A stretch of DNA of 64,000 nucleotides from NCBI RefSeq assembly GCF_002008345.1, contig NZ_MRAE01000006.1:1-64000 (forward strand), read 5' to 3'. The notes under the pieces were generated by a model. It ran no database searches. It worked only from the letters and a program-made list of their open reading frames with translations, and was not told the origin of the DNA. The position numbers were made by a program, and so were the translations under genes. Origin of the DNA: Clostridium tepidum (GTDB taxonomy: Bacteria; Bacillota; Clostridia; Clostridiales; Clostridiaceae). Of this stretch, positions 44,338 through 53,025 are shown piece after piece (positions within the stretch are counted from its first letter, which is position 1; each line of letters opens with the position of its first letter).

Positions 44338-44514
44338 TTAATTAATTCTTTTATCAAACAATTTAGGATATAAATATAACAATATTCCATTAACTGCACT
44401 TATTAAAATATAATTAATTATACTATTTTTTAATTTTATAATTTGGAAACTTATAAAAAACGTTGAAAAAATAATTATAAAATTTATTAACGCGAATAAT
44501 TTATTCTTTTTCAT
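44338..44514 (-). CDS. small two-helix membrane protein
   Basis: A 58-aa open frame too short for most callers, with a perfect TAGGAGG ribosome site seven bases before ATG 44512-44514. It reads MKKNKLFALINFIIIFSTFFISF, a short basic loop, then NYILISAVNGILLYLYPKLFDK: two hydrophobic helices with positively charged ends. No family is recognised. The strong ribosome site and regular topology argue for a real gene; the small size and AT bias leave doubt. Confidence 0.5.
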   Translation of the reverse strand: MKKNKLFALINFIIIFSTFFISFQIIKLKNSIINYILISAVNGILLYLYPKLFDKRIN

Positions 44515-45061
44515 ATTTTCCTCCTAGATTATTAATATAAAACAATTTATATTTTGTTTTTATTTCCAATTAAATCATATTTTGTATTATATGTGATTAA
44601 ATTATACAATATTTTTAAAGAAAATACACTAAATAAAAAGGCTAAAGTTTATATTATTCTAAAAGCAATTAACTATAAAAGTTTATCCTTAAAATAATTC
44701 TCATATGAAATTATTTATTCTAAACATAATATTTTGACTAAATATTTATACCAAACTAACTTAATTTGTCCTAAATAAATAATAATTATAAGAAGTTTTG
44801 ATTATATACTCTCATATAATCTAATGTAACTTTACAATTTTTAATTATTTTCATATTTTATATTTTTATAAAATCCTTATAATCCTTCTTTTTATATACC
44901 ATTAAATATTTATTGCAAAACTTTATGTAACAAAAATATTTTTAAAAAATATTTTAATAGTATGATGATAAATTAGGAGGGTTACATCATTCAAAAACTT
45001 ATATAAATAATTATAAAAATGTTTAAAGTAAAACCTATATAAACTTGGGGGTGGATTTTTA
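44515..45061. other. leader of the FAD oxidoreductase gene with duplicated promoter
   Basis: Contains the second copy of the shared redox promoter (44916-44982), whose SD TAGGAGGG has no ATG at the proper distance. A ~75-nt non-coding stretch follows before the real SD (GGGGGTGG) and start. Confidence 0.5.
44916..44982 (+). promoter_or_regulatory. shared redox-gene promoter/operator region, copy 2, with orphan SD
   Basis: Nearly identical to 14288-14352 (CAAAACTTT..GTAACAAAA, AATATTTTAATAGTATGA, GATAAA, GGAGGG). Here the SD is followed by TTACATC and ATT rather than an ATG. It may be the relic of a deleted first gene. Confidence 0.6.
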
Positions 45062-46339
45062 ATGAAGGTTGTAGTTATCGGAGGCGGTTGGGCCGGATGC
45101 GCCGCAGCTATCAGTGCTAGAAAGGCTGGTGCTGATGTTAGTATATTTGAAAAGACAGATTTACTTTTAGGATTAGGTAATGTGGGTGGGATAATGCGAA
45201 ACAACGGAAGGTTCACCGCATCAGAAGAGCTTATAGCTTTAGGTGCTGGTGATCTAATAAATATAACAGATGAAAACAGTAGACATAAAAACATAGATTT
45301 TCCTGGTCATAAACATGCATGGCTTTATGATGTAAATAAAGTAGAACCCGCTGTAAAAAATCATATGATAAATATGGGTATAGACATTCACCTTATTTCT
45401 AGAATAGTAGATGTAAAAAAAGAAGAAGATAAAATAAAAGGTATATATATTTCAGATAGAACTTATGTAGAAGGCGATGTATTTATAGAAACTACTGGTT
45501 CTACAGGACCTATGGGAAATTGTTTAAGATATGGTAATGGATGTTCTATGTGTGTTCTAAGATGTCCTGCCTTTGGCCCTAGAGTGAGCTTAACTTCAAG
45601 AGCTGGAGTAGAAGACTTTCAAGGTGAAAGAGAGGATGATTTATTAGGGGCTTTTAGTGGTTCATGTAAATTAGCTAAAGAAACTATGTCTGAAGACCTT
45701 ATAAAACAACTTGATGAAACTGGAGTATTGGTTTTAAAGGTTCCAAAGGAAGATATAAATCTTGATAAATTAAAAATGAAAGTTTGTCAACAATATGCGC
45801 TAAAGGAATTTGCAGAAAATATTGTAATTTTAGATACTGGACATGCAAAATTAATGACTTCTTATTATCCTTTAGAAAAATTAAGAAAAATAAAAGGATT
45901 AGAAAAAGTAAAATATATAGATCCTTATGCTGGAGGAAAGGGTAATTCCATAAGATATTTATCTGTAGCTCCAAGAACCGATGATATGAAAGTAAAAGGA
46001 CTTGATAATCTCTTTGTCGGCGGAGAAAAAAGCGGATTATTTGTTGGACATACTGAAGCTATAACCACAGGAAGCTTGGCTGGACACAATGCTGTAAGAT
46101 ATTGCTTAGGTATGCCATTATTAATCCTTCCAAGAAGTATAGCTTTAGGGGATTTAATAGCATATGCAAATCTTAAACTTTATTCAAAGGAAGGTAGGAA
46201 AAATAGATATACTTTCGCTGGTGCAGAATATTTTAAGAGAATGGTGGAAGAAAATTTATATAGTACAGATAAAGAAGAAATAAATAAAAGAATTTCAAAA
46301 TTAAACTTAGAAAATGCTTTAGCGCAAAAATTAGTATAA
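45062..46339 (+). CDS. FAD-dependent oxidoreductase
   Basis: A 425-aa flavoprotein with an N-terminal Rossmann FAD site VVVIGGGWAGCAAAISARKAGADVSIFEK, a middle Cys-rich segment GNGCSMCVLRCPAFGPR near residue 160, and a C-terminal GGEKSGLFVGHTEAITTGSLAGHNAVR closing the FAD site as in GidA/TrmFO-like and fumarate-reductase-like dehydrogenases. The Cys cluster could carry an Fe-S centre or disulfide. Its promoter region duplicates that of the Cys-rich electron-transfer protein at 14358, suggesting a two-component NAD(P)H-flavin system split across the chromosome. The substrate is unknown. Confidence 0.85.
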   Translation: MKVVVIGGGWAGCAAAISARKAGADVSIFEKTDLLLGLGNVGGIMRNNGRFTASEELIALGAGDLINITDENSRHKNIDFPGHKHAWLYDVNKVEPAVKNHMINMGIDIHLISRIVDVKKEEDKIKGIYISDRTYVEGDVFIETTGSTGPMGNCLRYGNGCSMCVLRCPAFGPRVSLTSRAGVEDFQGEREDDLLGAFSGSCKLAKETMSEDLIKQLDETGVLVLKVPKEDINLDKLKMKVCQQYALKEFAENIVILDTGHAKLMTSYYPLEKLRKIKGLEKVKYIDPYAGGKGNSIRYLSVAPRTDDMKVKGLDNLFVGGEKSGLFVGHTEAITTGSLAGHNAVRYCLGMPLLILPRSIALGDLIAYANLKLYSKEGRKNRYTFAGAEYFKRMVEENLYSTDKEEINKRISKLNLENALAQKLV

Positions 46340-46344
46340 AAACT

Positions 46345-46370
46345 TAGGAGCCATAGTTTTGGCTCCTTTT
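46345..46370 (+). terminator. rho-independent terminator
   Basis: AGGAGCCA / TGGCTCCT stem with TTTT, just past the oxidoreductase stop. Confidence 0.9.
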
Positions 46371-46426
46371 AAATATTAAATAAATTTTATTTGTAAAATT
46401 ATAAACTTCAGAATTTATAATTTCAT

Positions 46427-47857
46427 TTATACGTTTATTTCTGCTTTTTCTCCTAGCATTTCTTTATTCTGTTCTAATATTGGGTCCACTGCTTCTTTTA
46501 TAAAGTCTACTACTTGACCTTCTGCTCTTCCTGTGAATTTTTTAGGTTTTATTAAAGCTAATATCTCTTCTTTAGTTAATCCAATAGATTTATCTTCTAT
46601 TATTCTATCTATTAAATCATTAGATAACCCTTCCTGTTTAACTCTTCTTGCAGCTTCCATAGAATGACTTCTTATAATTTCATGAAGTTCCTGTCTATCT
46701 CCACCCTTTTTAACAGCTTCCATCATTATATTTTCTGTAGCCATAAATGGTAATTCTCTTTTTACATGACTTTCTATAACTTTTTCGTATACAACCATAT
46801 TTTCTGATATATTCATATATAATTTAAGTACCCCATCTAAAGCTAGAAAAGCTTCAGCTATAGATATTCTCTTGTTAGCAGAATCATCTAGTGTTCTTTC
46901 GAACCATTGTGTTGATGCAGTTATAGCTGGATTTAAGGCATCTACTATAACATATCTTGCCAATGCTCCCATTCTTTCTGATCTCATTGGATTTCTCTTA
47001 TAAGCCATTGCTGAAGAACCAATTTGGTTCTTTTCGAAGGGTTCTTCCATTTCCTTCATATTTTGAAGCAATCTTAAATCGTTACTAAATTTATATGCAC
47101 TTTGGGCTATTTCTGATAGTGTATTTAATATAATTGAATCAACTTTTCTTGGGTAAGTTTGACCTGTCACCATATATTCACTGGAAAACCCCATTTTTTC
47201 TGCTACCTTTTTATCTAAAGCTTTTACTTTATTTTCATCTCCATCAAATAATTCCATAAAGCTAGCCTGAGTGCCTGTAGTTCCTTTAACACCTCTAAAT
47301 CTTAAAGTATTTATAACAAATTCTAATTGTTCTAAATCTAACACTAAATCTTGTATCCATAGGGTTGCCCTTTTACCTACTGTAGTAAGTTGAGCTGGTT
47401 GAAGATGAGTAAATCCTAAAGTTGGCACATGTTTATATTCTAAAGCAAACTTTTTTAAGTTATTTATAACATTTACAATTTTTTTCTTTATTAAAATCAT
47501 GGCTTCTTTCATAATTATTAGATCTGTATTATCACCTACATAACAACTTGTAGCTCCTAAATGTATTATTCCTTTTGCTTTAGGACACTGAATGCCATAA
47601 GCATATACATGACTCATAACATCATGACGAACTTCTTTTTCTCTTTCTTCTGCAACTTCATAGTTTATATCATCTATATATTTTTTTAATTCATTTATTT
47701 GCTCTTCTGTAATGTTTAATCCTAGTTCTCTTTCACTTTCCGCTAAAGCTACCCATAATTTTCTCCAAGTCTTAAATTTCATCTCTTCTGAAAATAAATA
47801 ACTCATTTCCTTAGATGAATATCTTTTATTTAAAGGATTATTATAAATATCTCTCAT
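46427..47857 (-). CDS. purB: adenylosuccinate lyase
   Basis: A 476-aa fumarase/aspartase-superfamily enzyme that cleaves SAICAR in purine synthesis and adenylosuccinate in AMP synthesis. Motifs: HDVMSHVYAYG near residue 78, the active-site GATSCYVGDNTD, TLGFTHLQPAQ with the catalytic His, and the signature loop IGSSAMAYKRNPMRSE with the catalytic Ser. It is the long clostridial/eukaryote-like form. Stand-alone, away from other pur genes. ATG start with AAAGGAGATGGAGT. Confidence 0.96.
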   Translation of the reverse strand: MRDIYNNPLNKRYSSKEMSYLFSEEMKFKTWRKLWVALAESERELGLNITEEQINELKKYIDDINYEVAEEREKEVRHDVMSHVYAYGIQCPKAKGIIHLGATSCYVGDNTDLIIMKEAMILIKKKIVNVINNLKKFALEYKHVPTLGFTHLQPAQLTTVGKRATLWIQDLVLDLEQLEFVINTLRFRGVKGTTGTQASFMELFDGDENKVKALDKKVAEKMGFSSEYMVTGQTYPRKVDSIILNTLSEIAQSAYKFSNDLRLLQNMKEMEEPFEKNQIGSSAMAYKRNPMRSERMGALARYVIVDALNPAITASTQWFERTLDDSANKRISIAEAFLALDGVLKLYMNISENMVVYEKVIESHVKRELPFMATENIMMEAVKKGGDRQELHEIIRSHSMEAARRVKQEGLSNDLIDRIIEDKSIGLTKEEILALIKPKKFTGRAEGQVVDFIKEAVDPILEQNKEMLGEKAEINV

Positions 47858-48116
47858 TACTCCATCTCCTTTACGCGTACAATATATATATAATATTTTT
47901 ATTTATTCACATTATAACATATATTATATCTTATTTTCAATTTTATATTCGGATATTTTATAAAAGTTATTATTTAATTCTTTTATGGATATATTTTAGC
48001 ATAATCTTATTACTTTAATTATTTTTAAATAAAAATTATTTGGTATAAATATTTTTGTTCTATTTTTTTTTAGTCTTAATATAATTTATTAAGAAGTATT
48101 TAAAGGAGTGGATTTC

Positions 48117-48338
48117 ATGTATAAAGTAAGTCTTATAGATAAAATTTCTTTTATATTAGTAATCATTGGAGCTATTAATTGGGGACTTATAGGTTTATGT
48201 AATTTTAATCTTGTTGGTGTATTATTTGGGGAACCTGCAAATTTTATAGGAAGATTAATTTATATATTAATAGGAGTGGCTGGAATTAATATGATATTAT
48301 TTCTTTTTAAAACAAAAGGATCTTTAAAACATAAATAA
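48117..48338 (+). CDS. DUF378 family small membrane protein
   Basis: A 73-aa protein with two transmembrane helices, DUF378 family (YuzA-like). The typical motif is LVIIGAINWGLIGLCNFNLVGVLFG followed by RLIYILIGVAGINMILF. I use ATG 48117 because AAAGGAG precedes it, not the GTG overlapping that site. Function unknown. Followed by a hairpin. Confidence 0.88.
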   Translation: MYKVSLIDKISFILVIIGAINWGLIGLCNFNLVGVLFGEPANFIGRLIYILIGVAGINMILFLFKTKGSLKHK

Positions 48339-48362
48339 AAGGCTCCCCAAAAGAGCCCTTAA
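48339..48362 (+). terminator. terminator between DUF378 and HPr genes
   Basis: AAGGGCTC-type stem (GGCTC / GAGCC) followed by AATTTTCTT. Convergent genes may share it. Confidence 0.65.
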
Positions 48363-48367
48363 TTTTC

Positions 48368-48625
48368 TTATTCTAATGTGTTTATTAGTTTTGTAATTTC
48401 TTCTATAGCTAGAGTTTCATCATCACCAGAAGCCACTAATTTTATCTTTGCTCCACTTGTAACTCCTAATGAAAGAACTCCTATAAGGCTTTTTATGTTG
48501 GCTTTTTTACCATTAAATTCAATAGATAAATCTGACTTAAATGATGAAGCCTTTTTTACTAATAAAGTTGCTGGTCTTGCATGTAACCCAGTTGAACTGT
48601 TTACAGTTAATTCTCTTTCTAACAT
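48368..48625 (-). CDS. ptsH: HPr phosphocarrier protein
   Basis: An 85-aa PTS phosphocarrier. His15 lies in TGLHARPA, accepting phosphate from enzyme I, and Ser46 lies in NIKSLIGVLSLG, the HPr-kinase regulatory site, so both transport and catabolite-repression roles are possible. Start ATG 48623-48625 follows AAAGAGGTGG. No ptsI is adjacent, which is usual in clostridia. A Crh-like paralogue would lack His15, so this is true HPr by sequence. Confidence 0.93.
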   Translation of the reverse strand: MLERELTVNSSTGLHARPATLLVKKASSFKSDLSIEFNGKKANIKSLIGVLSLGVTSGAKIKLVASGDDETLAIEEITKLINTLE

Positions 48626-48735
48626 TTTATCCACCTCTTTTATAATCTATCTGTTTACTACAAAACATATACATAATATTATACCATTTTTTTCTACAGT
48701 TTTCAACAGTTTTTATAAACCATTACATGGTATTA

Positions 48736-49929
48736 TTAACTCAATTTTTTCATAAAATTCTCTATTCTATTTAATCCTTTTTCTATATTCTTCATAGATG
48801 TAGCATAAGATAATCTTATAAAATTATCATTACCAAAAGCTATACCTGGTACTACTGCTACTTTTTCCTCTTCTAATAATATTTTTGAAAAATCTATTGA
48901 ACCCTTTATTATATTTCCATTTATTGATTTTCCAATAGTTTTTGAAATATTAACCATTACATAAAAAGCTCCTTTAGGATTTATAGAAGATAATTTTTCT
49001 ATAGAGTTTACTCTACTTACCATATAGTCCCTTCTTTTTTTAAACTCAACTAGCATATTTCTAACCTGAGTTTTATCTCCTCTAAGAGCTTCTAAGGAAG
49101 CATATTGAGCTATAGAATTAGGATTAGATGTAGTATGACTTTGCATATTAGCCATCACTTTTATTATATCCAAAGGTCCTGCTGCATATCCTATTCTCCA
49201 GCCTGTCATAGAATAGGATTTAGACATTCCATTTATAACTACAGTTCTTTTAAAGGCATCTTCTGATAAACTTGCTATACTTATATATTTTTCCTCTTCA
49301 TACATTAACATTTCATATATTTCATCAGATATTATTAATAAATCATGTTTTTTTGCAAATAGTGCTAAAGCATTTAGATCTTCTTTGCTATATACTGTCC
49401 CAGTAGGATTATTAGGACTATTTATTATAATAGCCTTAGTTTTATCTGTTATTTTCTTTTCCAATTCTTCTATTTCATACTTAAAATCATTTTCCTCTTT
49501 TGTATCTACAAATACAGGTACTCCGCCATACAATTTTATAAGTTCTGGGTAACTTACCCAATAAGGTTTAGCTATTAAAACCTCATCATCTTCATTTAAT
49601 ATAGCTTGAAATAAATTTGAAAGACATTGCTTGGCTCCATTGCTTACTATTATTTCACTAGTTTCATAATTTAAACCATTATCTTTTTTAAATTTATCTA
49701 CTATAGCCTGTTTTAACTCTATTATACCTGAAGCTGCTGTATATTTAGTATTTCCCTTTTCTATAGCTTCTATAGCCGCCTTTTGTATGTTTTCTGGTGT
49801 ATTAAAATCTGGTTCTCCCGCTCCAAATCCTATAACGTCTATACCTTCTTTTTTCATTTTTTTTGCCTTTGCAGTTATTTCTAAAGTTAAAGAAGGTTCT
49901 ATATTCATGGATTTATTAGATAATTTCAT
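48736..49929 (-). CDS. PLP-dependent class I aminotransferase (aspartate-type)
   Basis: A 397-aa fold-type I aminotransferase of the bacterial AspB/AspC Ib group. Features: FGAGEPDFNTPENI at the N-terminus, NSPNNPTGTVY near residue 172, the PLP-lysine in NGMSKSYSMTGWRIGYA near residue 235, and a C-terminal FIRLSYATS arginine for the substrate carboxylate. Likely aspartate or aromatic/branched-chain substrates; specificity is not readable. It starts the minus-strand cluster in this section, with a GGAGGCAAAATT site. Confidence 0.92.
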   Translation of the reverse strand: MKLSNKSMNIEPSLTLEITAKAKKMKKEGIDVIGFGAGEPDFNTPENIQKAAIEAIEKGNTKYTAASGIIELKQAIVDKFKKDNGLNYETSEIIVSNGAKQCLSNLFQAILNEDDEVLIAKPYWVSYPELIKLYGGVPVFVDTKEENDFKYEIEELEKKITDKTKAIIINSPNNPTGTVYSKEDLNALALFAKKHDLLIISDEIYEMLMYEEEKYISIASLSEDAFKRTVVINGMSKSYSMTGWRIGYAAGPLDIIKVMANMQSHTTSNPNSIAQYASLEALRGDKTQVRNMLVEFKKRRDYMVSRVNSIEKLSSINPKGAFYVMVNISKTIGKSINGNIIKGSIDFSKILLEEEKVAVVPGIAFGNDNFIRLSYATSMKNIEKGLNRIENFMKKLS

Positions 49930-49961
49930 AATTTTGCCTCCATTTTTATTTATTTTAAAAT

Positions 49962-50318
49962 TTAACTTCTTGCTACTAATATTACTCCTATCATTATAAA
50001 AGCAACTCCTAATATTCTTATAGGCGTTATATTTTCTTTAAAGAAAAAATAAGAGAATATCATTATTAATACATATCCTAAGCTTACCATTGGATATGCA
50101 TAGCTTAATTCTACTTTACTCAATACTTTTATCCATAATAAAAAACTTACTCCATAAGATATTATACCTGCCATTACAGGCAAATTTTTTAATATAGCTA
50201 ATATGCTCGATAATAAGTGTGTCGGTGAAAAATTCAATGTTAAGTTAACTGCCCCATATTTCACTAATATTTGTCCCAATGCTCCTAAAAAAACTGATGT
50301 CAATATTAAATATATCAT
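49962..50318 (-). CDS. EamA/SMR-like small membrane protein (ArnE-type flippase subunit)
   Basis: A 118-aa four-helix membrane protein of the EamA/SMR class. Sequences ALGQILVKYGAVNL and the end VLGVAFIMIGVILVAR type it near the ArnE/ArnF undecaprenyl-linked sugar flippase halves. It overlaps the glycosyltransferase gene upstream by four bases and lies in a three-gene unit with a polyprenyl transferase, so it probably moves a lipid-linked sugar across the membrane. Inferred from context plus family. Confidence 0.82.
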   Translation of the reverse strand: MIYLILTSVFLGALGQILVKYGAVNLTLNFSPTHLLSSILAILKNLPVMAGIISYGVSFLLWIKVLSKVELSYAYPMVSLGYVLIMIFSYFFFKENITPIRILGVAFIMIGVILVARS

Positions 50319-51601
50319 CTTTTTAACTCCTTAAATAAAAGTATTCCATGTTTAACAAAATAAAGCCAAAAATATACCATTATAAATATTAATGGGAAAG
50401 CATATCTACCTTGCCCTTCTGTAATAAAATATACTGAAGTAAACATATAAAATAAAATTGTAGAATATAAATTAAATTCATTTAAATTTTCTGTTTTACC
50501 TTTTATTATTTGTATAAGTATAAAAATACTATAAATTAATATATACAATATGGCTGGAATAAAAAACATAGTTCTTATGCAGCTTGCTATAGCAAATAAT
50601 CTTACTTTAAAATTATAACTTACATTAGTTGCCCCATGAACACTATAGGCTACATCATCTCCTATCATATATGTGTTAAACAATCTTTTAAATCCTAATA
50701 TTACGAACTCTTTGGGATGAGATTTTATCCAGTCTTTAGCAGCTTTGTTTAGCATTTTGTTTTTTTTCGTGTAAGAAGCTTTTTTATACTCTTCTGTTTT
50801 TGCTAGTGAATTTTCTACATCATATATACTCATCCATCTTCCCATATTGTTTTGAGAATTATTGTTTATATAAAGTACTATCCCTCCATTATTTGATACA
50901 AAAGTAGGTTCTCCATTATATTTTGTATTTCTATAAAGCCAAGGACTTATTGTAATTAAAGCTACTACACTTATTATTATAGCTGATTTTAAAGGTCTTA
51001 AAAAAGATTTTTCTTTTAATAATTCAACTAAAAATATAGCAAAAGCATACAATAAGAAAAATGGCTTTACCATAGTAATTACTCCTACTAATATTCCCAA
51101 AATTAAATATTTATATCTTATAGTAGTAAAATATATATATGTTAATAATAAAAGCAATGTAGTAAACAATATTTCTGTTCCTAGAACACTATTAAAAAAT
51201 ATATTGTTTGGAAATAAAACAAATAGAGCAAATACTATTTTTCTATTTTTCTCTGTAATTTCTATTTTTCTTAATATCCCTAAAAATAATACTTGTCCAA
51301 AAAAAGTTAGTACTATATTAAATATTTTTCCTAAAATTATACTAGCTCCAAAAAGCTTAAATAACCCTCCCAAAACTATACTGTATCCAACTGAGGTATA
51401 AGTATCTCCCCATTTTCCTCCATTCGCTATGCTAACTGCTAAATTATAATAATATTCAAAATCTGAAAATAGTTTTGTATCTATAAAAGTTATCCAAAGA
51501 ATAGAAAGAATAATAGATATAGTTATCATTATTTTATAGTAATTTGTTTTACTATGATTGTTGTTTTCATTTTTATAACCACTTAAATAATTAAATTCCA
51601 T
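50315..51601 (-). CDS. GT-C family (GT39/ArnT-like) membrane glycosyltransferase
   Basis: A 428-aa protein with about ten transmembrane helices and, after TM1, an acidic loop FSDFEYYYNLAVSIANGGKWGDTYTSVGY, typical of GT39/ArnT-like enzymes that use polyprenyl-phosphate sugars outside the membrane. Helices continue through TILFYMFTSVYFITEGQGRYAFPLIFIM. It probably adds a sugar to a cell-surface acceptor. Overlaps the flippase-like gene and is preceded by the UbiA gene. Confidence 0.87.
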   Translation of the reverse strand: MEFNYLSGYKNENNNHSKTNYYKIMITISIILSILWITFIDTKLFSDFEYYYNLAVSIANGGKWGDTYTSVGYSIVLGGLFKLFGASIILGKIFNIVLTFFGQVLFLGILRKIEITEKNRKIVFALFVLFPNNIFFNSVLGTEILFTTLLLLLTYIYFTTIRYKYLILGILVGVITMVKPFFLLYAFAIFLVELLKEKSFLRPLKSAIIISVVALITISPWLYRNTKYNGEPTFVSNNGGIVLYINNNSQNNMGRWMSIYDVENSLAKTEEYKKASYTKKNKMLNKAAKDWIKSHPKEFVILGFKRLFNTYMIGDDVAYSVHGATNVSYNFKVRLFAIASCIRTMFFIPAILYILIYSIFILIQIIKGKTENLNEFNLYSTILFYMFTSVYFITEGQGRYAFPLIFIMVYFWLYFVKHGILLFKELKR

Positions 51602-51619
51602 TACATTTATACACCTTCC

Positions 51620-52486
51620 TTAAAGTTTAAAATATATTATAACTACTACTGAAATTACCCATAATACCATATTCACTAAGAAAGGTTTATCCTTTCCAAA
51701 AACATCTTCTGGCTTTCCTCCTAAATTATGATTTGCCATTAAATATTGATATCTAAATATACCATATAATACAAAAGGTATAGTATACATCATTCTTTTA
51801 CTTTGTACAGAACTAAAAGTATATAAACAATAAGATATTAAAATAGATGGTGTTACTATAGTTAACATATTATCTATAAGCTCTATTGAATATTCTTCTA
51901 ATATCTTTCTATGGCTTCCACTTTTGTCTTTTAAAGTTATTATCTCACTCTTTCTTTTATTTAAAGCTAAGAACAAAGATAAAAGTATGGTGCATAAAAA
52001 TAACCACGGTGATACAGAAACTTTTGTGGCTAAGCTACCACTTTCTACTCTTAATACAAATCCAAAAGTTATTACCATCACATCTAATATAACTATGTTT
52101 TTTAATTTAAAGCAATATAATATATTCGTTACAATATATAATATATATATATACATAACCTTATAATCTACAAATTTATAAGAGCAAAATAATACTATAA
52201 TGAGCAATACTATATTCATAATTATAGCTGTACTTTTAGATACTCTTCCACTTGGAAGGGGTCTGTTTTTTTTCTCAGGATGTTTTCTATCCTTTTCTAT
52301 ATCTACTATATCATTAAGTATGTATATTGTAGATGAAGTTAAACAAAATAATATAAATGTTATTATATTATTTTTTAGTATACCTTCATTCATTAAATTG
52401 CCTGAAAATATTACTGCTGCAAACACAAAAAAGTTTTTTATCCACTGTTTGGGTCTCATTAATGCTATAATGCCTTTTATATCCAT
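51620..52486 (-). CDS. UbiA-type polyprenyl-phosphate phosphoribosyltransferase-like protein
   Basis: A 288-aa membrane protein with about nine helices of the UbiA superfamily. The first Asp-rich motif NDIVDIEKDRKHPEKKNRPLPSG (residues ~58-80) and the second region LNKRKSEI near residue 175 match the decaprenyl-phosphate phosphoribose synthase (DPPR) group rather than quinone prenyltransferases. Such enzymes make polyprenyl-phosphoryl-ribose. No quinone genes are nearby; with the GT39 and ArnE-like genes, this suggests surface glycan modification. ATG start, AGGAGG site. Confidence 0.85.
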   Translation of the reverse strand: MDIKGIIALMRPKQWIKNFFVFAAVIFSGNLMNEGILKNNIITFILFCLTSSTIYILNDIVDIEKDRKHPEKKNRPLPSGRVSKSTAIIMNIVLLIIVLFCSYKFVDYKVMYIYILYIVTNILYCFKLKNIVILDVMVITFGFVLRVESGSLATKVSVSPWLFLCTILLSLFLALNKRKSEIITLKDKSGSHRKILEEYSIELIDNMLTIVTPSILISYCLYTFSSVQSKRMMYTIPFVLYGIFRYQYLMANHNLGGKPEDVFGKDKPFLVNMVLWVISVVVIIYFKL

Positions 52487-52581
52487 TTTTTCCTCCTAAC
52501 ATTACTACAAATGTTTTTTATAAGATATTTATAGTATAAAATATAACTAACATCTAATTTATCATATTTTAAGTATAAATT

Positions 52582-52611
52582 AAAGGACTTGAACATAAAT
52601 TCAAGTCCTTT
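52582..52611 (-). terminator. spoVS terminator
   Basis: AAAGGACTTGAA / TTCAAGTCCTTT perfect 12-bp stem with a 6-nt loop, 15 nt after the stop. The T tract is weak. Confidence 0.75.
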
Positions 52612-52626
52612 GTTCTATTATTTTAA

Positions 52627-52887
52627 TTATCTTGGCTGAACTATTAATTTAATGGCAGTTCTTTCTTCGCCATCGATTTCTATATCAGTAAAGGCTGGTA
52701 TACAAATTAAATCGATTCCACTTGGAGCCACAAAACCTCTCGCTATAGCTACTGCCTTAATTGCTTGATTAATAGCTCCTGCTCCTATTGCTTGTATCTC
52801 AGCAGCACCTCTTTCTCTTAACACACCTGCTAAAGCACCTGCCACTGAATTTGGACTTGATTTTGCTGAAACTTTTAATACTTCCAT
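52627..52887 (-). CDS. spoVS: stage V sporulation protein S
   Basis: An 86-aa Alba-like protein required for late sporulation steps. The sequence MEVLKVSAKSSPNSVAGALAGVLRERGAAEIQAIGAGAINQAIKAVAIARGF is a near-perfect SpoVS match, with IDLICIPAFTDIEIDGEERTAI following. ATG with AGGAGG. It lies beside rny, the order seen across Firmicutes. Confidence 0.98.
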   Translation of the reverse strand: MEVLKVSAKSSPNSVAGALAGVLRERGAAEIQAIGAGAINQAIKAVAIARGFVAPSGIDLICIPAFTDIEIDGEERTAIKLIVQPR

Positions 52888-52949
52888 AAGTAAACCTCCT
52901 ATTTTAACTTTAATTTAATAGTCTTACTTACATATATCTATTCTACAAA

Positions 52950-53011
52950 AAATTAAAAATTCCTTTTAAATTTTGTAAATTTTAGTAACTTATAAAACTT
53001 AAAAGGAATTT
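52950..53011 (-). terminator. rny terminator
   Basis: AAATTCCTTTTAA / TTAAAAGGAATTT stem around an AT-rich loop, followed on the minus strand by TTAATTTTTTG. It starts ~15 nt after the rny stop. Confidence 0.75.
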
Positions 53012-53025
53012 ATTTTCTAATCTAA

